64,000 bases of DNA from positions 1 to 64,000 of the forward strand of contig VXNP01000005.1 in assembly GCA_009840525.1 (NCBI GenBank), in the 5' to 3' direction. The stretch is from Gammaproteobacteria bacterium. Lineage in GTDB: Bacteria > Gemmatimonadota > Gemmatimonadetes > Longimicrobiales > Gaopeijiaceae. Of this stretch, positions 42,591-50,849 are shown one piece after another. Under the pieces are notes generated by a model. The model was not told where the DNA came from. It worked only from the letters and a program-made list of their open reading frames with translations, and did no database searches. Within the stretch, counting starts at the first letter, position 1; each line of letters begins with the position of its first letter. Position numbers and translations under genes: made by a program.

Positions 42591-45500
42591 TCACCAGGTC
42601 ACCCGCACGGTCGCCAGGAAACGTTTGAACATCGGGAAACCGTCCTGCGTATAGGCTGAGATTCCTCCGGGGTCGGTATTCCTTGCGCCGGTGTCCCGAA
42701 TCTCCGAATCGACGATGGAGTGCCCAAAGGCTTCGCTCTGCGCTCTCCATATCCTCCAGAGGTTCTGACCGGAGAGCGTCAGATTGAGCCGGGAGGCACC
42801 GAGTCTCGCGGCCATTTCACCTGAAAAACTGTGACTCAGCGACACGCTGCGCATGGTGAGCTGGGAGGCGTCGAAGATCCCCGACGGGTTGACTTCCCCG
42901 ATCTCGTCGTAGCCGAGGAAGATCGGGTCGGTCTTCTCGTTGATCGCCCTTGTGTTCCGGAAGAAAAGGTGGGAGCCCGCCGTGATCCCGTCCACCATGG
43001 TGTGCCCGCCCACGTATTGCAGGTCGACGTAAAAGCGTGTGTTGTCCAGGAACGACACGGTCGCGTTGAAAGCCATTTCGCGTGTTGGAACCGTCGAGCC
43101 CCTGTAGACCTCGGGTGCGGTCTCTCCGCTGGTGCACGGCACAGGAGGACCTCCTCCCCGGGTGATTCGGGTGCCCGGCGCTGCGATCGGACCGCTTTCG
43201 CACATCACGTTCGTCGCGCGGGCCTGCAAGCCTGTGCCCACGATGTCGGACGACACCACCACAGGCAGGAAAATGGACCCAAGCGGGAAGCCCACTGCGT
43301 GGCGCTGGCCCGTCCACCCGGTTGTAAAGTTCCGCCCGAACACCGGAATCGGGTCCAATCCCCCCAGATCGAGCACCTCATTCCTGTTCGTGTGGAGCGC
43401 CAGGCCGAACTCGACCCCCACGGTCGAACCCTGGTATGCATCCACGTTGAGCCCGAGTTCGAATCCCGTGTTCTGAATCTCTCCGATATTCCTGAGCTGG
43501 GAGCCGGGAAAGCCGGTCGAGGGCTTGACCGGAACGCTGATCAGGGCATTCGTCCGCCTTTGGTCGTAGTAGGTAAACTCGAGACCGACTCGGTCGTTGA
43601 AGAGTCCGGCGTCGAAGCCGATCTCGGTCTCCACGCCAACCTCGGGTTGCACGTCGGAGTTTCCGATCGTCAAGGGAGTCACGCCGCCCGCGCCCTGGTA
43701 TCCCGGCTCCGGATTGTAGAGCCTCACCGCTGCGAACTGATCGGGCTGCTGTCCGGCTTTCCCCCAGGCTGTCCGGAGCCGCAGCGAGTTGATCCAGTCC
43801 ACACCCTCCAGCGCAGACTCCTCCGAGACAACCCAACTCGCGCTCAGCTTCGGATAGACTACGAAGTCGTAGTCCGCCCCGAAGGCGGAGTTGTCGTCCC
43901 CTCGGAGAGCACCGGTCAGGAAGATTCGGTTCTGCCAGGACATCTGCTCCTGAACATACATCCCGATGGTCTTGTTGCTGGAAAAGCCATCGGACGTCTC
44001 TCGGGTTTCTCCCGCGGAGATCGTCTCGAGACTGGGCACCGCGAAGCGTGAGCCACGCCCCGCGAGCCACTCCGAGGACCGCTCGTAGTACTGGGCACCG
44101 GACGACGTCGCCAGCGAGAACCCGGCTACAGGCTCGTAGGTCAACGTACCGGAGTAGTCGAAGCTGAAATTGTCGGTATTGCGAAATTCGAGCCTCTTGT
44201 CGCCCTGACGGCCGCTGATGCCAACCCGCCCCGACGAATGGCGATTGAGCCGGAAACCGTTCGTCTCGGCCTGGTCCAGTCCCACGACCAACCGGTGGGT
44301 GAGCCACTCAAATGGGCGATGCGTGGCCGTTAGCGTATAGATGCTGCGATAGACTTTCTGCCCGGAATCGAGCAACTCGTCGTACAGGTCCGGCAGATAC
44401 GCGATATAGCCGCGGAAAGCACCATCCAGCGCGTTGGGCGTCCCTGTACCGATCTCGCATCCACCGCCAGGGCAGGACCAGTGGAACCCTGTGACACGCG
44501 CGGGCTGGCGCCCCGTCGTGGTATGCAGTTCGGAGCGAATTCCCCCGAAGCCGAAGTCCACCGTCAGGTCCTCGCGGGGCAGCCAGTTGAGGTTCGCACG
44601 TGCGTCCAGCCTGTTGTTGGTATTGTTTGGGACGGGTCCTTCATCAAAGTCCCAGCCCAGCGTGAAATGATACCGGACCGCGTCGGTGCCTCCCGAGACG
44701 GTACCGACGCTTCCAAGAGGCATGCCGACCTGGAAGTGCTCCATGCCGTGGACCTCGTAGTCGCGCTTGAAGACGTTCACTTCCACGATCTCACCGGGAG
44801 TGCACGGATCCGTCCCGCGGCCAGTGCAGGTGTAGAAACTTCCCGGCCAGTGCTCCTTGGGATCCCGGTACCAGTTCTGCCCGACCTTCGACGTCAGAGT
44901 GAAAACGGGGGCGCCCCGAGCGCCTCGCTTTGTGATGATGTTGATGACCCCATTCGACGCCTCCGTCCCGTAGAGCGTAGCCGCCGCCGGACCCTTGATG
45001 ATCTCGATGGACTCGATGAGTTCCGGGCTGATGTCGTTCAGCCGCGTGGACGGACTCTGCGTGCCCACGCCAAGGGACCCTTCGGCCCCGGGACCGCCGC
45101 TGTTCACCCGGACACCGTCGATGTAGATGAGTGGCTGCCCTGAGAGGACCATGGATCCGGCTCCCCGGATGCGTATGTTGTTGCCGCCGCCGACGTGACC
45201 GCCGCCGTAGGCCACGTTCACGCCCGGAACGGCGCCCCCCAGCATGGTCTCGAAGTTGTCCCGGGGAGCGATCACCTGCGTTTCGGCCACCGGGAGGGAT
45301 CCGACCGTGGTCCCGAGGGAACGGGCCTGCTGCTCCCCTGCCGTCCCGGTAACCACGATCTCATCGAGGTTGATGGCCGTTTCGACCAGAAGGAAGTTCA
45401 CCTCCGCCGGGGTGTCGGCCGTGACGGCGACCGCCTGTTCCACGGTGCGGCGTCCGATCAGCGCCGCCGTCAGGACGACGTCCCCAACCGGGACGTTCAG

Positions 45501-45752
45501 GAGAATGAACCTGCCGTCGTTGTTCGTGGCCCCATTGATGTCTGTGCCTTGTACCTGGATCTCGACGCCGCTCAGGGGGACCAGGGTGTTCGCGTCCGAG
45601 ACCAGACCGGTTACGGTTGCGGTGTTCTGCGCCGCCGCGATGCCGGGCACCAGCAGGGTCAGACACGCCACCAGTGTCGGCATACATCGTGCGGATCTCC
45701 TCAGAGCCGTCCAGTTGGCGCCTACGCTTTGCAGACAGAATTCGAGCATCAT
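42591..45752 (-). CDS. SusC/RagA family TonB-linked outer-membrane receptor
   Basis: A 1053-aa receptor: signal peptide ending PGIAAAQ, carboxypeptidase-like regulatory domain (ATVTGLVSDANTLVPLSGVE), TonB-box-like LDEIVVTGTAG, plug domain (LIYIDGVRVNSGG, IEIIKGPAAATLYGTEASNG) and a large barrel ending FKRFLATVRVTW. GAGGAGGTC precedes the ATG pair at 45752, so the longer frame to 45824 is rejected. It forms an import pair with the downstream SusD and is 80 bp downstream of a DUF1028 gene. The plug end has a Cys-containing extracellular segment (FYTCTGRGTDPCTPGE) that may form a disulfide near the ligand pocket. The SusC at 61509 has a similar Cys pair. Confidence 0.93.
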   Translation of the reverse strand: MMLEFCLQSVGANWTALRRSARCMPTLVACLTLLVPGIAAAQNTATVTGLVSDANTLVPLSGVEIQVQGTDINGATNNDGRFILLNVPVGDVVLTAALIGRRTVEQAVAVTADTPAEVNFLLVETAINLDEIVVTGTAGEQQARSLGTTVGSLPVAETQVIAPRDNFETMLGGAVPGVNVAYGGGHVGGGNNIRIRGAGSMVLSGQPLIYIDGVRVNSGGPGAEGSLGVGTQSPSTRLNDISPELIESIEIIKGPAAATLYGTEASNGVINIITKRGARGAPVFTLTSKVGQNWYRDPKEHWPGSFYTCTGRGTDPCTPGEIVEVNVFKRDYEVHGMEHFQVGMPLGSVGTVSGGTDAVRYHFTLGWDFDEGPVPNNTNNRLDARANLNWLPREDLTVDFGFGGIRSELHTTTGRQPARVTGFHWSCPGGGCEIGTGTPNALDGAFRGYIAYLPDLYDELLDSGQKVYRSIYTLTATHRPFEWLTHRLVVGLDQAETNGFRLNRHSSGRVGISGRQGDKRLEFRNTDNFSFDYSGTLTYEPVAGFSLATSSGAQYYERSSEWLAGRGSRFAVPSLETISAGETRETSDGFSSNKTIGMYVQEQMSWQNRIFLTGALRGDDNSAFGADYDFVVYPKLSASWVVSEESALEGVDWINSLRLRTAWGKAGQQPDQFAAVRLYNPEPGYQGAGGVTPLTIGNSDVQPEVGVETEIGFDAGLFNDRVGLEFTYYDQRRTNALISVPVKPSTGFPGSQLRNIGEIQNTGFELGLNVDAYQGSTVGVEFGLALHTNRNEVLDLGGLDPIPVFGRNFTTGWTGQRHAVGFPLGSIFLPVVVSSDIVGTGLQARATNVMCESGPIAAPGTRITRGGGPPVPCTSGETAPEVYRGSTVPTREMAFNATVSFLDNTRFYVDLQYVGGHTMVDGITAGSHLFFRNTRAINEKTDPIFLGYDEIGEVNPSGIFDASQLTMRSVSLSHSFSGEMAARLGASRLNLTLSGQNLWRIWRAQSEAFGHSIVDSEIRDTGARNTDPGGISAYTQDGFPMFKRFLATVRVTW

Positions 45753-45832
45753 GACCTCCTCGCACATGGCGATCTTAAGGGAGACTTGAAGCGGGCAGGA
45801 TCGCCCGCGGCGACGTTGCACCATCTATCCAT

Positions 45833-46858
45833 CTAACGAGCACCTGCACCGGGATCACCGGCCCCGATCAGGCGCCGAAAATCCGGGCGCTCGTGGAGAG
45901 TCTCGAAGTTTCGGTCGCGGGGCAGGGTGCGCTTGCGACCGGGGTTCAGCTCGACTGCGCGGCGGAGCGACTCCAGCGCATCCGTGTCCCGTCCCATGCG
46001 GGCCTGCACGGCGGCCAGTGCCACCCACGCGTTGTCGTTTTCCGGCGACTTGTCGCGCGCGGCGGTGGCAGTGGCCAGGGCTTCGTCCAGGTTGCCCTGC
46101 GCCATGCTCGCATTGGCGTTGCGCACCATCTGACCGGACCGGAAGAGGTTCAGCACGCGCCGCAGTTCTTGGAGCGGCCGGGGATGGTCGTCGACCCGGA
46201 TGTCCACCACGCGGTCGCTGAACCCGCCGCTTCCCGCACGCGGGGCCACCACCAGGATGGCGCCCGACTGCTTGCCGCGTGCGTCTCCGCCCGCGGCCTC
46301 GGCGGCGTCGAGTGCGTCCATGAGTCGTTCCGCCAACGGGCCGGTGGACGCTTCGAAGGAAGCCGCCATGGCGTCGACCACTTCGGGACCGACCAGAATG
46401 TTGCCTTGCGCGCAATAGTCCCGGCCGCACCGGTGGCCCTTCCAGTCGCTGGCGCCGGTGCCGCTCCAGGCCGCCGTGCGGCCCTCCATGTCCAGAATCG
46501 CAACCTGCCGACGGTCACGGCCTTCGTCGCTCGCCACCATCATGTCGAGCGCCTCCTGCGGGCTGTAGCCGCGCTCGATCAGGTCGACGCCGATCGCGCC
46601 GTACATGGGGTTGGCGGACGCCTGATGCGCGATTACCGCAACGCCGCCCTTTGCGTGCATCGCCCGGTTTCCGGCCGCGAAGGCCTTGGACTGGACGCCC
46701 ATGCCGAGTTCACCTGTGCCCGGGTCGCGAGCGATGATGGAGTAGGTTGCCAGATAGTCGGGATCTTCTTCCTGCGCGGCCACGGCCTCCGGCGTCGAGG
46801 GTGGCAGCAGGGTCACCACCACGAGGGCCGTGGGGAAGAGAAGGGTGCCGGCCTTCAT
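45833..46858 (-). CDS. DUF1028 (Ntn-hydrolase-like) protein with TPR-like tail
   Basis: A 341-aa exported protein with a signal peptide ending AVAAQ and a DUF1028 domain (about 35-240) beginning TYSIIARDPGTGELGMGVQSK, the conserved Ntn-hydrolase-like start, followed by GVAVIAHQASANPMYG and QGNILVGPEVVDAM. The C-terminal part (about 240-330) is TPR-like (ASMAQGNLDEALATATAARD, then AWVALAAVQARMGRDTDALE). GGAGGTCC before ATG 46858 supports the start. The family is thought to be an amidase- or peptidase-like hydrolase, not proven. Its position before a SusC-SusD pair suggests it processes, or senses, an imported amide or peptide. Confidence 0.85.
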   Translation of the reverse strand: MKAGTLLFPTALVVVTLLPPSTPEAVAAQEEDPDYLATYSIIARDPGTGELGMGVQSKAFAAGNRAMHAKGGVAVIAHQASANPMYGAIGVDLIERGYSPQEALDMMVASDEGRDRRQVAILDMEGRTAAWSGTGASDWKGHRCGRDYCAQGNILVGPEVVDAMAASFEASTGPLAERLMDALDAAEAAGGDARGKQSGAILVVAPRAGSGGFSDRVVDIRVDDHPRPLQELRRVLNLFRSGQMVRNANASMAQGNLDEALATATAARDKSPENDNAWVALAAVQARMGRDTDALESLRRAVELNPGRKRTLPRDRNFETLHERPDFRRLIGAGDPGAGAR

Positions 46859-46980
46859 GGCGGACCTCCAGGGTCGAGAGTGGCTCGGGTACCGCGATTC
46901 ACGCTCTGCGCGAGCGGTCAGGTGCATCCCGAGAACGATCGGGAGTCCCTTGAGGACGGGCCGGTACCAGGAGCGCACCG

Positions 46981-47095
46981 GTAGACGCCCATGAGGGACG
47001 CCGACTCCGGCTTGCCGGCCGAGGACGGGTGGCTGGTGCCCGCTGTCAGGGTGAGGGGGAAGGCGACTGCGCGTAGACGTTGACGAACGACCAGC
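46981..47095 (-). pseudogene. Fossil fragment of a TIGR02206-type membrane protein gene
   Basis: On the minus strand this reads AVAFPLTLTAGTS, then GKPESASLMG. The intact gene at 47216-47926 has AVIFAFNLLVGTN, then EKPESASLMD at the same spacing. The DNA also matches (for example the bases around GACGCCGACTCCGG at 46997-47010 against GACGCGGACTCCGG near 47326). Only this internal part is recognisable. It is a decayed partial duplication lying in the 350-bp gap between the DUF1028 and TIGR02206 genes; no other gene is seen in the gap. Confidence 0.6.
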
Positions 47096-47215
47096 AGCCG
47101 GGCACCGGGAGGGCCACCATCGTCACCAGGTGGCACAGATCAGATTAGCGCTGCTGGCCACCAACGGAAAGGGGAGACCAGGCTCGACGCCGCGGCTCGC
47201 GGCGCCGAATGGCCC

Positions 47216-47926
47216 TCAGGCTCTGCGCAGGCGCGCGAAGGGCAGGTACATCCCGACGACGATGACCAGCAGGAGCCCCTCGAGTACCAGCAGGTACCAC
47301 GGCCATTCCGGGAAGATGTCCATGAGCGACGCGGACTCCGGTTTCTCCACAATGTACAGGTAGTTCGTGCCCACGAGCAGGTTGAAGGCGAAGATGACCG
47401 CCGCGTAGACATGGACGAGCGCCAGGGTCCACAGGGTCGAGCGAAGGCTCGGTGCGTACTCCTCCACAAGGATCACCCAGAGCCCGGCGACCACTATGGT
47501 GGCGTGCGAGATCATCGTGGCCACGAAGCGCACATGGGGAAACCCATACGGGCTGTCGGGCTGGAGAACTCCCTGGATCGCTCCCGCGATCCCCAGATAG
47601 TACATGAGCGGGCGGGTCCAGGGCCGGTCCGTCCAGAGCCCGTAGATACTCACCCACACCATCGCGCCGCACAGGTGCAGGGGGAGGCGCTCCGCGACTG
47701 CCCACTCCCCGTGGAATACGTGCCAGACGTGTCCTTCCACGAAGGTGACGAGGAGCAGTGCCATCATGCCCCGCCTGATCCGTCGCCGGGTCTCTTCGCT
47801 TCCCGACTGCCCGAGGCGGAGTGCCACATATCCGACGACGGCCAGCATGGCCAGGGAGAGCAAGTGTGCGCCCCCGAAGATCACGAACGGGTTTACCGGG
47901 TCGCCGGCGGAAAAGAAGGAATCCAG
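47216..47926 (-). CDS. TIGR02206 family integral membrane protein
   Basis: A 236-aa membrane protein with about seven helices, of the TIGR02206 family. Its order of motifs is SFFSAGDPVNPFVIFGGAHL near the start, GMMALLLVTFVEGHVWHV, RLPLHLCGAMVWVSIYGLW, LQPDSPYGFPHVRF, SHATIVVAGLW and VYAAVIFAFNLLVGTNYLYI, ending in a helix and a basic tail. The function is unknown. The start is unclear: homologues begin near residue 1 of this call, but the codon is CTG 47926 with GGGGAGG about 8 bp upstream; the frame remains open to 48154 with non-membrane sequence. A decayed partial duplicate lies just downstream. Confidence 0.75.
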   Translation of the reverse strand: MDSFFSAGDPVNPFVIFGGAHLLSLAMLAVVGYVALRLGQSGSEETRRRIRRGMMALLLVTFVEGHVWHVFHGEWAVAERLPLHLCGAMVWVSIYGLWTDRPWTRPLMYYLGIAGAIQGVLQPDSPYGFPHVRFVATMISHATIVVAGLWVILVEEYAPSLRSTLWTLALVHVYAAVIFAFNLLVGTNYLYIVEKPESASLMDIFPEWPWYLLVLEGLLLVIVVGMYLPFARLRRA

Positions 47927-48171
47927 GACGCCTGCCTCCCCACAGTTCGTGCCTTCGCGGAGACCGGGAGAAGCCCGGAGCGGAAGGCTCAGACTAGCCT
48001 TCGGCGACGGGCCGGGAAAGGGAGTTGAGGCTCCCTCTCTCCTCCATTGGCCGGCTGCGACGCGGCGGTGCTCGCCTATCCACTCGCCTTGTTGCCCCCG
48101 CAGCCGGTTCGTATCGTGAATCTCTCGATGGTTCGGCCGATGGTCGGTCTCCACATCCTTCCAGCGGAGTC

Positions 48172-49686
48172 ATGAAGATGCTGCACCGCCTTGTCCCGTC
48201 TTTCGCCCTCCTTGCGCTCCTCGCCGCCGGCTGCGCCCCGGCCGCCGACGCACCCGAACCGGCCGCCGAGGATCCGCAGGCGCAACTTCTCGCGCGCGCT
48301 GCCGAGCTCGAACTTCCTGGCGAGTACGCGCTGCCGCCGGGAGACCCGGTGGTGCATTCGACTGCGGGGTTCGCGAAGATCCTGTGCTCCAACGTCTTCC
48401 TCTCCGGGCTGGATCCGGACTTCGCCGCCGAGCACACCGGCTTCTTCACCGCGCTGCGCCAACATCGCGGCGCTGTGACCGACCGGGTGGTGGACTACGA
48501 GAACCAGCGCGTGCACCTCACCCTGCCGGACGGCACCGTGCGCTCGGCCAAGCTGCACGGCGACCAGGGATGCCTCGCCCTCCCCATCGGCGAGGAGGAG
48601 CCGTACTACGAGTCGGTCGAGGTGGTGTCGACCCTCCCGGACGCCGAGACCACGCCCTGGCCGCTGGGCGAGCTGCTTTCGGACGAGCCGTTTCCGGCCG
48701 ACGTGGACATGGACAAGGTCGCGCAGGCGGTGGATGCGGCCTTCGCGCCCCCCGAGGCGCTCACTGCGGCCTTCGTGGTGACCCACCGGGGCCGTCTGCT
48801 GGCGGAGCGCTACCGGGAGGGCATCGATCACACCACTCCCCTGGAGAGCTGGTCCATGAACAAGAGCCTCACCGGCACGCTCATGGGCATCCTGATCCAG
48901 AAGGGGGTCTACGACCTCTGGCAATCCGCGCCGATACCCGAGTGGCAGGGCGAAGGCGACCCGCGCCAGGCCATCCGCATCGGCGACATCATGCGCATGT
49001 CATCCGGGCTGCGCTGCCGCAACCTGGGCGATCCCGGCGACGACCCGGACATCGGGTACCCCGACCACCTGTACCTCTATACGGGCACCGTCAACTCGTT
49101 CGAGTGGGCTGCCGGCAAGGATCAGCAGTGGGAGCCCGACACGGTGGGACGGTACCGGAACTGCGACCCCGTACTCACCAACTACCTGGTCCGCCTGGGC
49201 GTCGAGGGCGAGCTGGGCGAGAACTACCACCAGTTCCCGCAGCGGCATCTCTTCGACAAGCTGGGGATGCGCAACTTCATCGCCATGACCGATCCCTACG
49301 GCAACTTCCTCCTCCAGGGCTACGGCTTCGGCAGCGGACGCGACTGGGCCCGGCTCGGCAACCTGTACCTGCAGGACGGCGTCGTGAACGGCGAGCGCAT
49401 TCTCCCCGAGGGATACGTGGAGTACGCATCCACGCTCGCCCCCGCCTGGGTGGCCGACGGGCGCCCCGTCTACGGAGGCGCCTTCTTCTGGGTGAACGGC
49501 GACGGCAGCCGCCCCATCCCGACGAGCGCCTTCCGCATGGCGGGCGCCGGAGGCCAGAGCACGATCATCATCCCCACGCACGACATGGTGGTGGTGCGCA
49601 TCGGGCACTACAGCGGCGGCGGACCGGGGGGCCGGGCGCTCAACGACGCGCTGAGCCTGCTGATGGAGGCGGTGCCGGCGAACTGA
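48172..49686 (+). CDS. Beta-lactamase-family serine hydrolase lipoprotein
   Basis: A 504-aa protein with lipobox LLAAGC (Cys21), an extra N-terminal domain of about 160 residues, then a class C beta-lactamase/PBP-like hydrolase. The catalytic motif is Ser228-Met-Asn-Lys231 in SWSMNKSLTG. YRNCDP near residue 330 stands at the YxN position, and a GGAFFWVNGDG/GGQSTIIIP region matches the C-terminal KTG area of these esterases or peptidases. It is likely a membrane-bound esterase, amidase or D-peptidase; the substrate is unknown. ATG 48172 gives the lipoprotein signal and is preceded by AGCGGAG. It is divergent from the TIGR02206 gene. Confidence 0.85.
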   Translation: MKMLHRLVPSFALLALLAAGCAPAADAPEPAAEDPQAQLLARAAELELPGEYALPPGDPVVHSTAGFAKILCSNVFLSGLDPDFAAEHTGFFTALRQHRGAVTDRVVDYENQRVHLTLPDGTVRSAKLHGDQGCLALPIGEEEPYYESVEVVSTLPDAETTPWPLGELLSDEPFPADVDMDKVAQAVDAAFAPPEALTAAFVVTHRGRLLAERYREGIDHTTPLESWSMNKSLTGTLMGILIQKGVYDLWQSAPIPEWQGEGDPRQAIRIGDIMRMSSGLRCRNLGDPGDDPDIGYPDHLYLYTGTVNSFEWAAGKDQQWEPDTVGRYRNCDPVLTNYLVRLGVEGELGENYHQFPQRHLFDKLGMRNFIAMTDPYGNFLLQGYGFGSGRDWARLGNLYLQDGVVNGERILPEGYVEYASTLAPAWVADGRPVYGGAFFWVNGDGSRPIPTSAFRMAGAGGQSTIIIPTHDMVVVRIGHYSGGGPGGRALNDALSLLMEAVPAN

Positions 49687-49802
49687 GGCGGGGTCAGGCG
49701 AAGGCGCACCCCCTTCCGTCCGGGAAGCTGCGCGCGCCGGTGGCAGCAGCCAGGACGACCGCCGCCACCCGCGACGCGACCGCGCCAGCGCCGGTTGCCG
49801 AC

Positions 49803-50021
49803 CTATCTGGTCCCGCAGAAGATGAACCAGTACAGCGGCCAGCACCAGATCCAGTTGCCGTTGGAGTCGCGATCCGGACGCCCATCGACGATCTCCTGTT
49901 CGACGGGTTCGTCGTGATAGAAGTGCTGCGCGGATGCAGGTCCGGTTGGCAGGGCGAGGGCGGCCACGAGGGCCAGCGCGGCCGTCGTGAGGAGTCTCGA
50001 GGTCTTGCGTCGAGTGATCAT
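49803..50021 (-). CDS. Small secreted peptide, aromatic-rich
   Basis: A 72-aa product with a clear signal peptide (about residues 1-31, ending PASAQ) and a mature peptide of about 41 residues: an acidic segment (HFYHDEPVEQEIVDG) followed by a strongly aromatic end with two Cys (WIWCWPLYWFIFCGTR). CGGAGA lies upstream of ATG 50021; the longer frame to 50096 is rejected. I do not recognise the family. The Trp/Tyr/Phe-rich tail with paired Cys could insert in a membrane, bind a ligand or form a disulfide loop. It is convergent with the serine hydrolase gene. Confidence 0.55.
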   Translation of the reverse strand: MITRRKTSRLLTTAALALVAALALPTGPASAQHFYHDEPVEQEIVDGRPDRDSNGNWIWCWPLYWFIFCGTR

Positions 50022-50399
50022 GTCCACAGTCTCCGGGTTGGGGGCGGGCTCTCGGCGGACGTGAATCGGCGGCCCGCAGCCACCGACCGACCGCACGTCG
50101 TTGGCTTGAGATCCCCTTCATGGAGCATTCCGAACCCGGACTCCCGGGCGAGTCCATGGCTGACCGGGACGTCTCTACCGCGTGCTCGACCCCGCGGATC
50201 GAGACGGGCCCGGACAACGTCCAGGGCCGATCACCCGGCCAGCGCGCACCGACTCTCGCCTTCAGCGACCCGATGGGGTATTCTGGAGCGGTCCGGACCA
50301 AGGAGGGAACGAAGGTTCATCCGGAGCCCGCGACGACGATAAACCCTTGAAACCACGACATATCCGGTAACCGGAGCGAAAGCGACAGGAGCGAGACGG
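50022..50399. other. Intergenic region with a palindrome upstream of the MOSC gene
   Basis: About 380 bases with no convincing gene; open frames here are short and compositionally poor. TCCGGT-A-ACCGGA at 50363-50375 is a perfect palindrome about 25 bp before the MOSC start and could be an operator. AAGGAGGGAACGAAGG near 50300 resembles a ribosome-binding site but no good reading frame follows it. Confidence 0.5.
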
Positions 50400-50840
50400 A
50401 TGAGCGGAAGACTCGAGGCGATCTGGCTGAAGCGGCAGCGTGGGGGCGAGATGAGCGCCGTCTCGGAGGCCACCGCAGAAGCGGGGGGCGGACTTGCCGG
50501 GGATGCGAACTACGGACGCGCCCGGCGCCAGGTCACGTTGATAGAGAAAGAAGTCTTCGACACGCTCAACGACGAGCTAGGCACGTCGGTCGACCCGGCT
50601 CTCAGGCGCGCGAACCTGATGGTGAGCGGCGTGAGCCTGGCCGACACGCGCGACCGCCGGATCCGTATCGGCGGCTGCGTGCTTCAGGTGCGCGGGGAGA
50701 CCCGGCCCTGCACGATCATGGAGGAACAACTCACCGGCTTGCGGGACGCTCTCGATCCCGACTGGCGAGGCGGAGTCTTCTGCACGGTGCTGAGCGACGC
50801 CCGCATCCAGGTGGGGGACGCGGTGAGCTGGGAAGATTAG
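50400..50840 (+). CDS. MOSC domain-containing protein
   Basis: A 146-aa single-domain MOSC protein (molybdenum cofactor sulfurase C-terminal-like). It has GLAGDANYGRARRQVTLIEKE, then the conserved VRGETRPCTIME with the Cys expected to carry sulfur or bind the cofactor, then DWRGGVFCTVLSDARIQVGD. Size matches stand-alone MOSC proteins, which may transfer sulfur or bind Moco; YiiM-like relatives reduce N-hydroxylated compounds. GGAGCGAGACGG precedes ATG 50400. It is convergent with the ankyrin protein gene. Confidence 0.9.
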   Translation: MSGRLEAIWLKRQRGGEMSAVSEATAEAGGGLAGDANYGRARRQVTLIEKEVFDTLNDELGTSVDPALRRANLMVSGVSLADTRDRRIRIGGCVLQVRGETRPCTIMEEQLTGLRDALDPDWRGGVFCTVLSDARIQVGDAVSWED

Positions 50841-50849
50841 CTTCCGGGC

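Noticed and set aside
50120-50350. 76-residue open frame in the gap before the MOSC gene
   Set aside because: No clear ribosome-binding site, no motif, and polar low-complexity composition.
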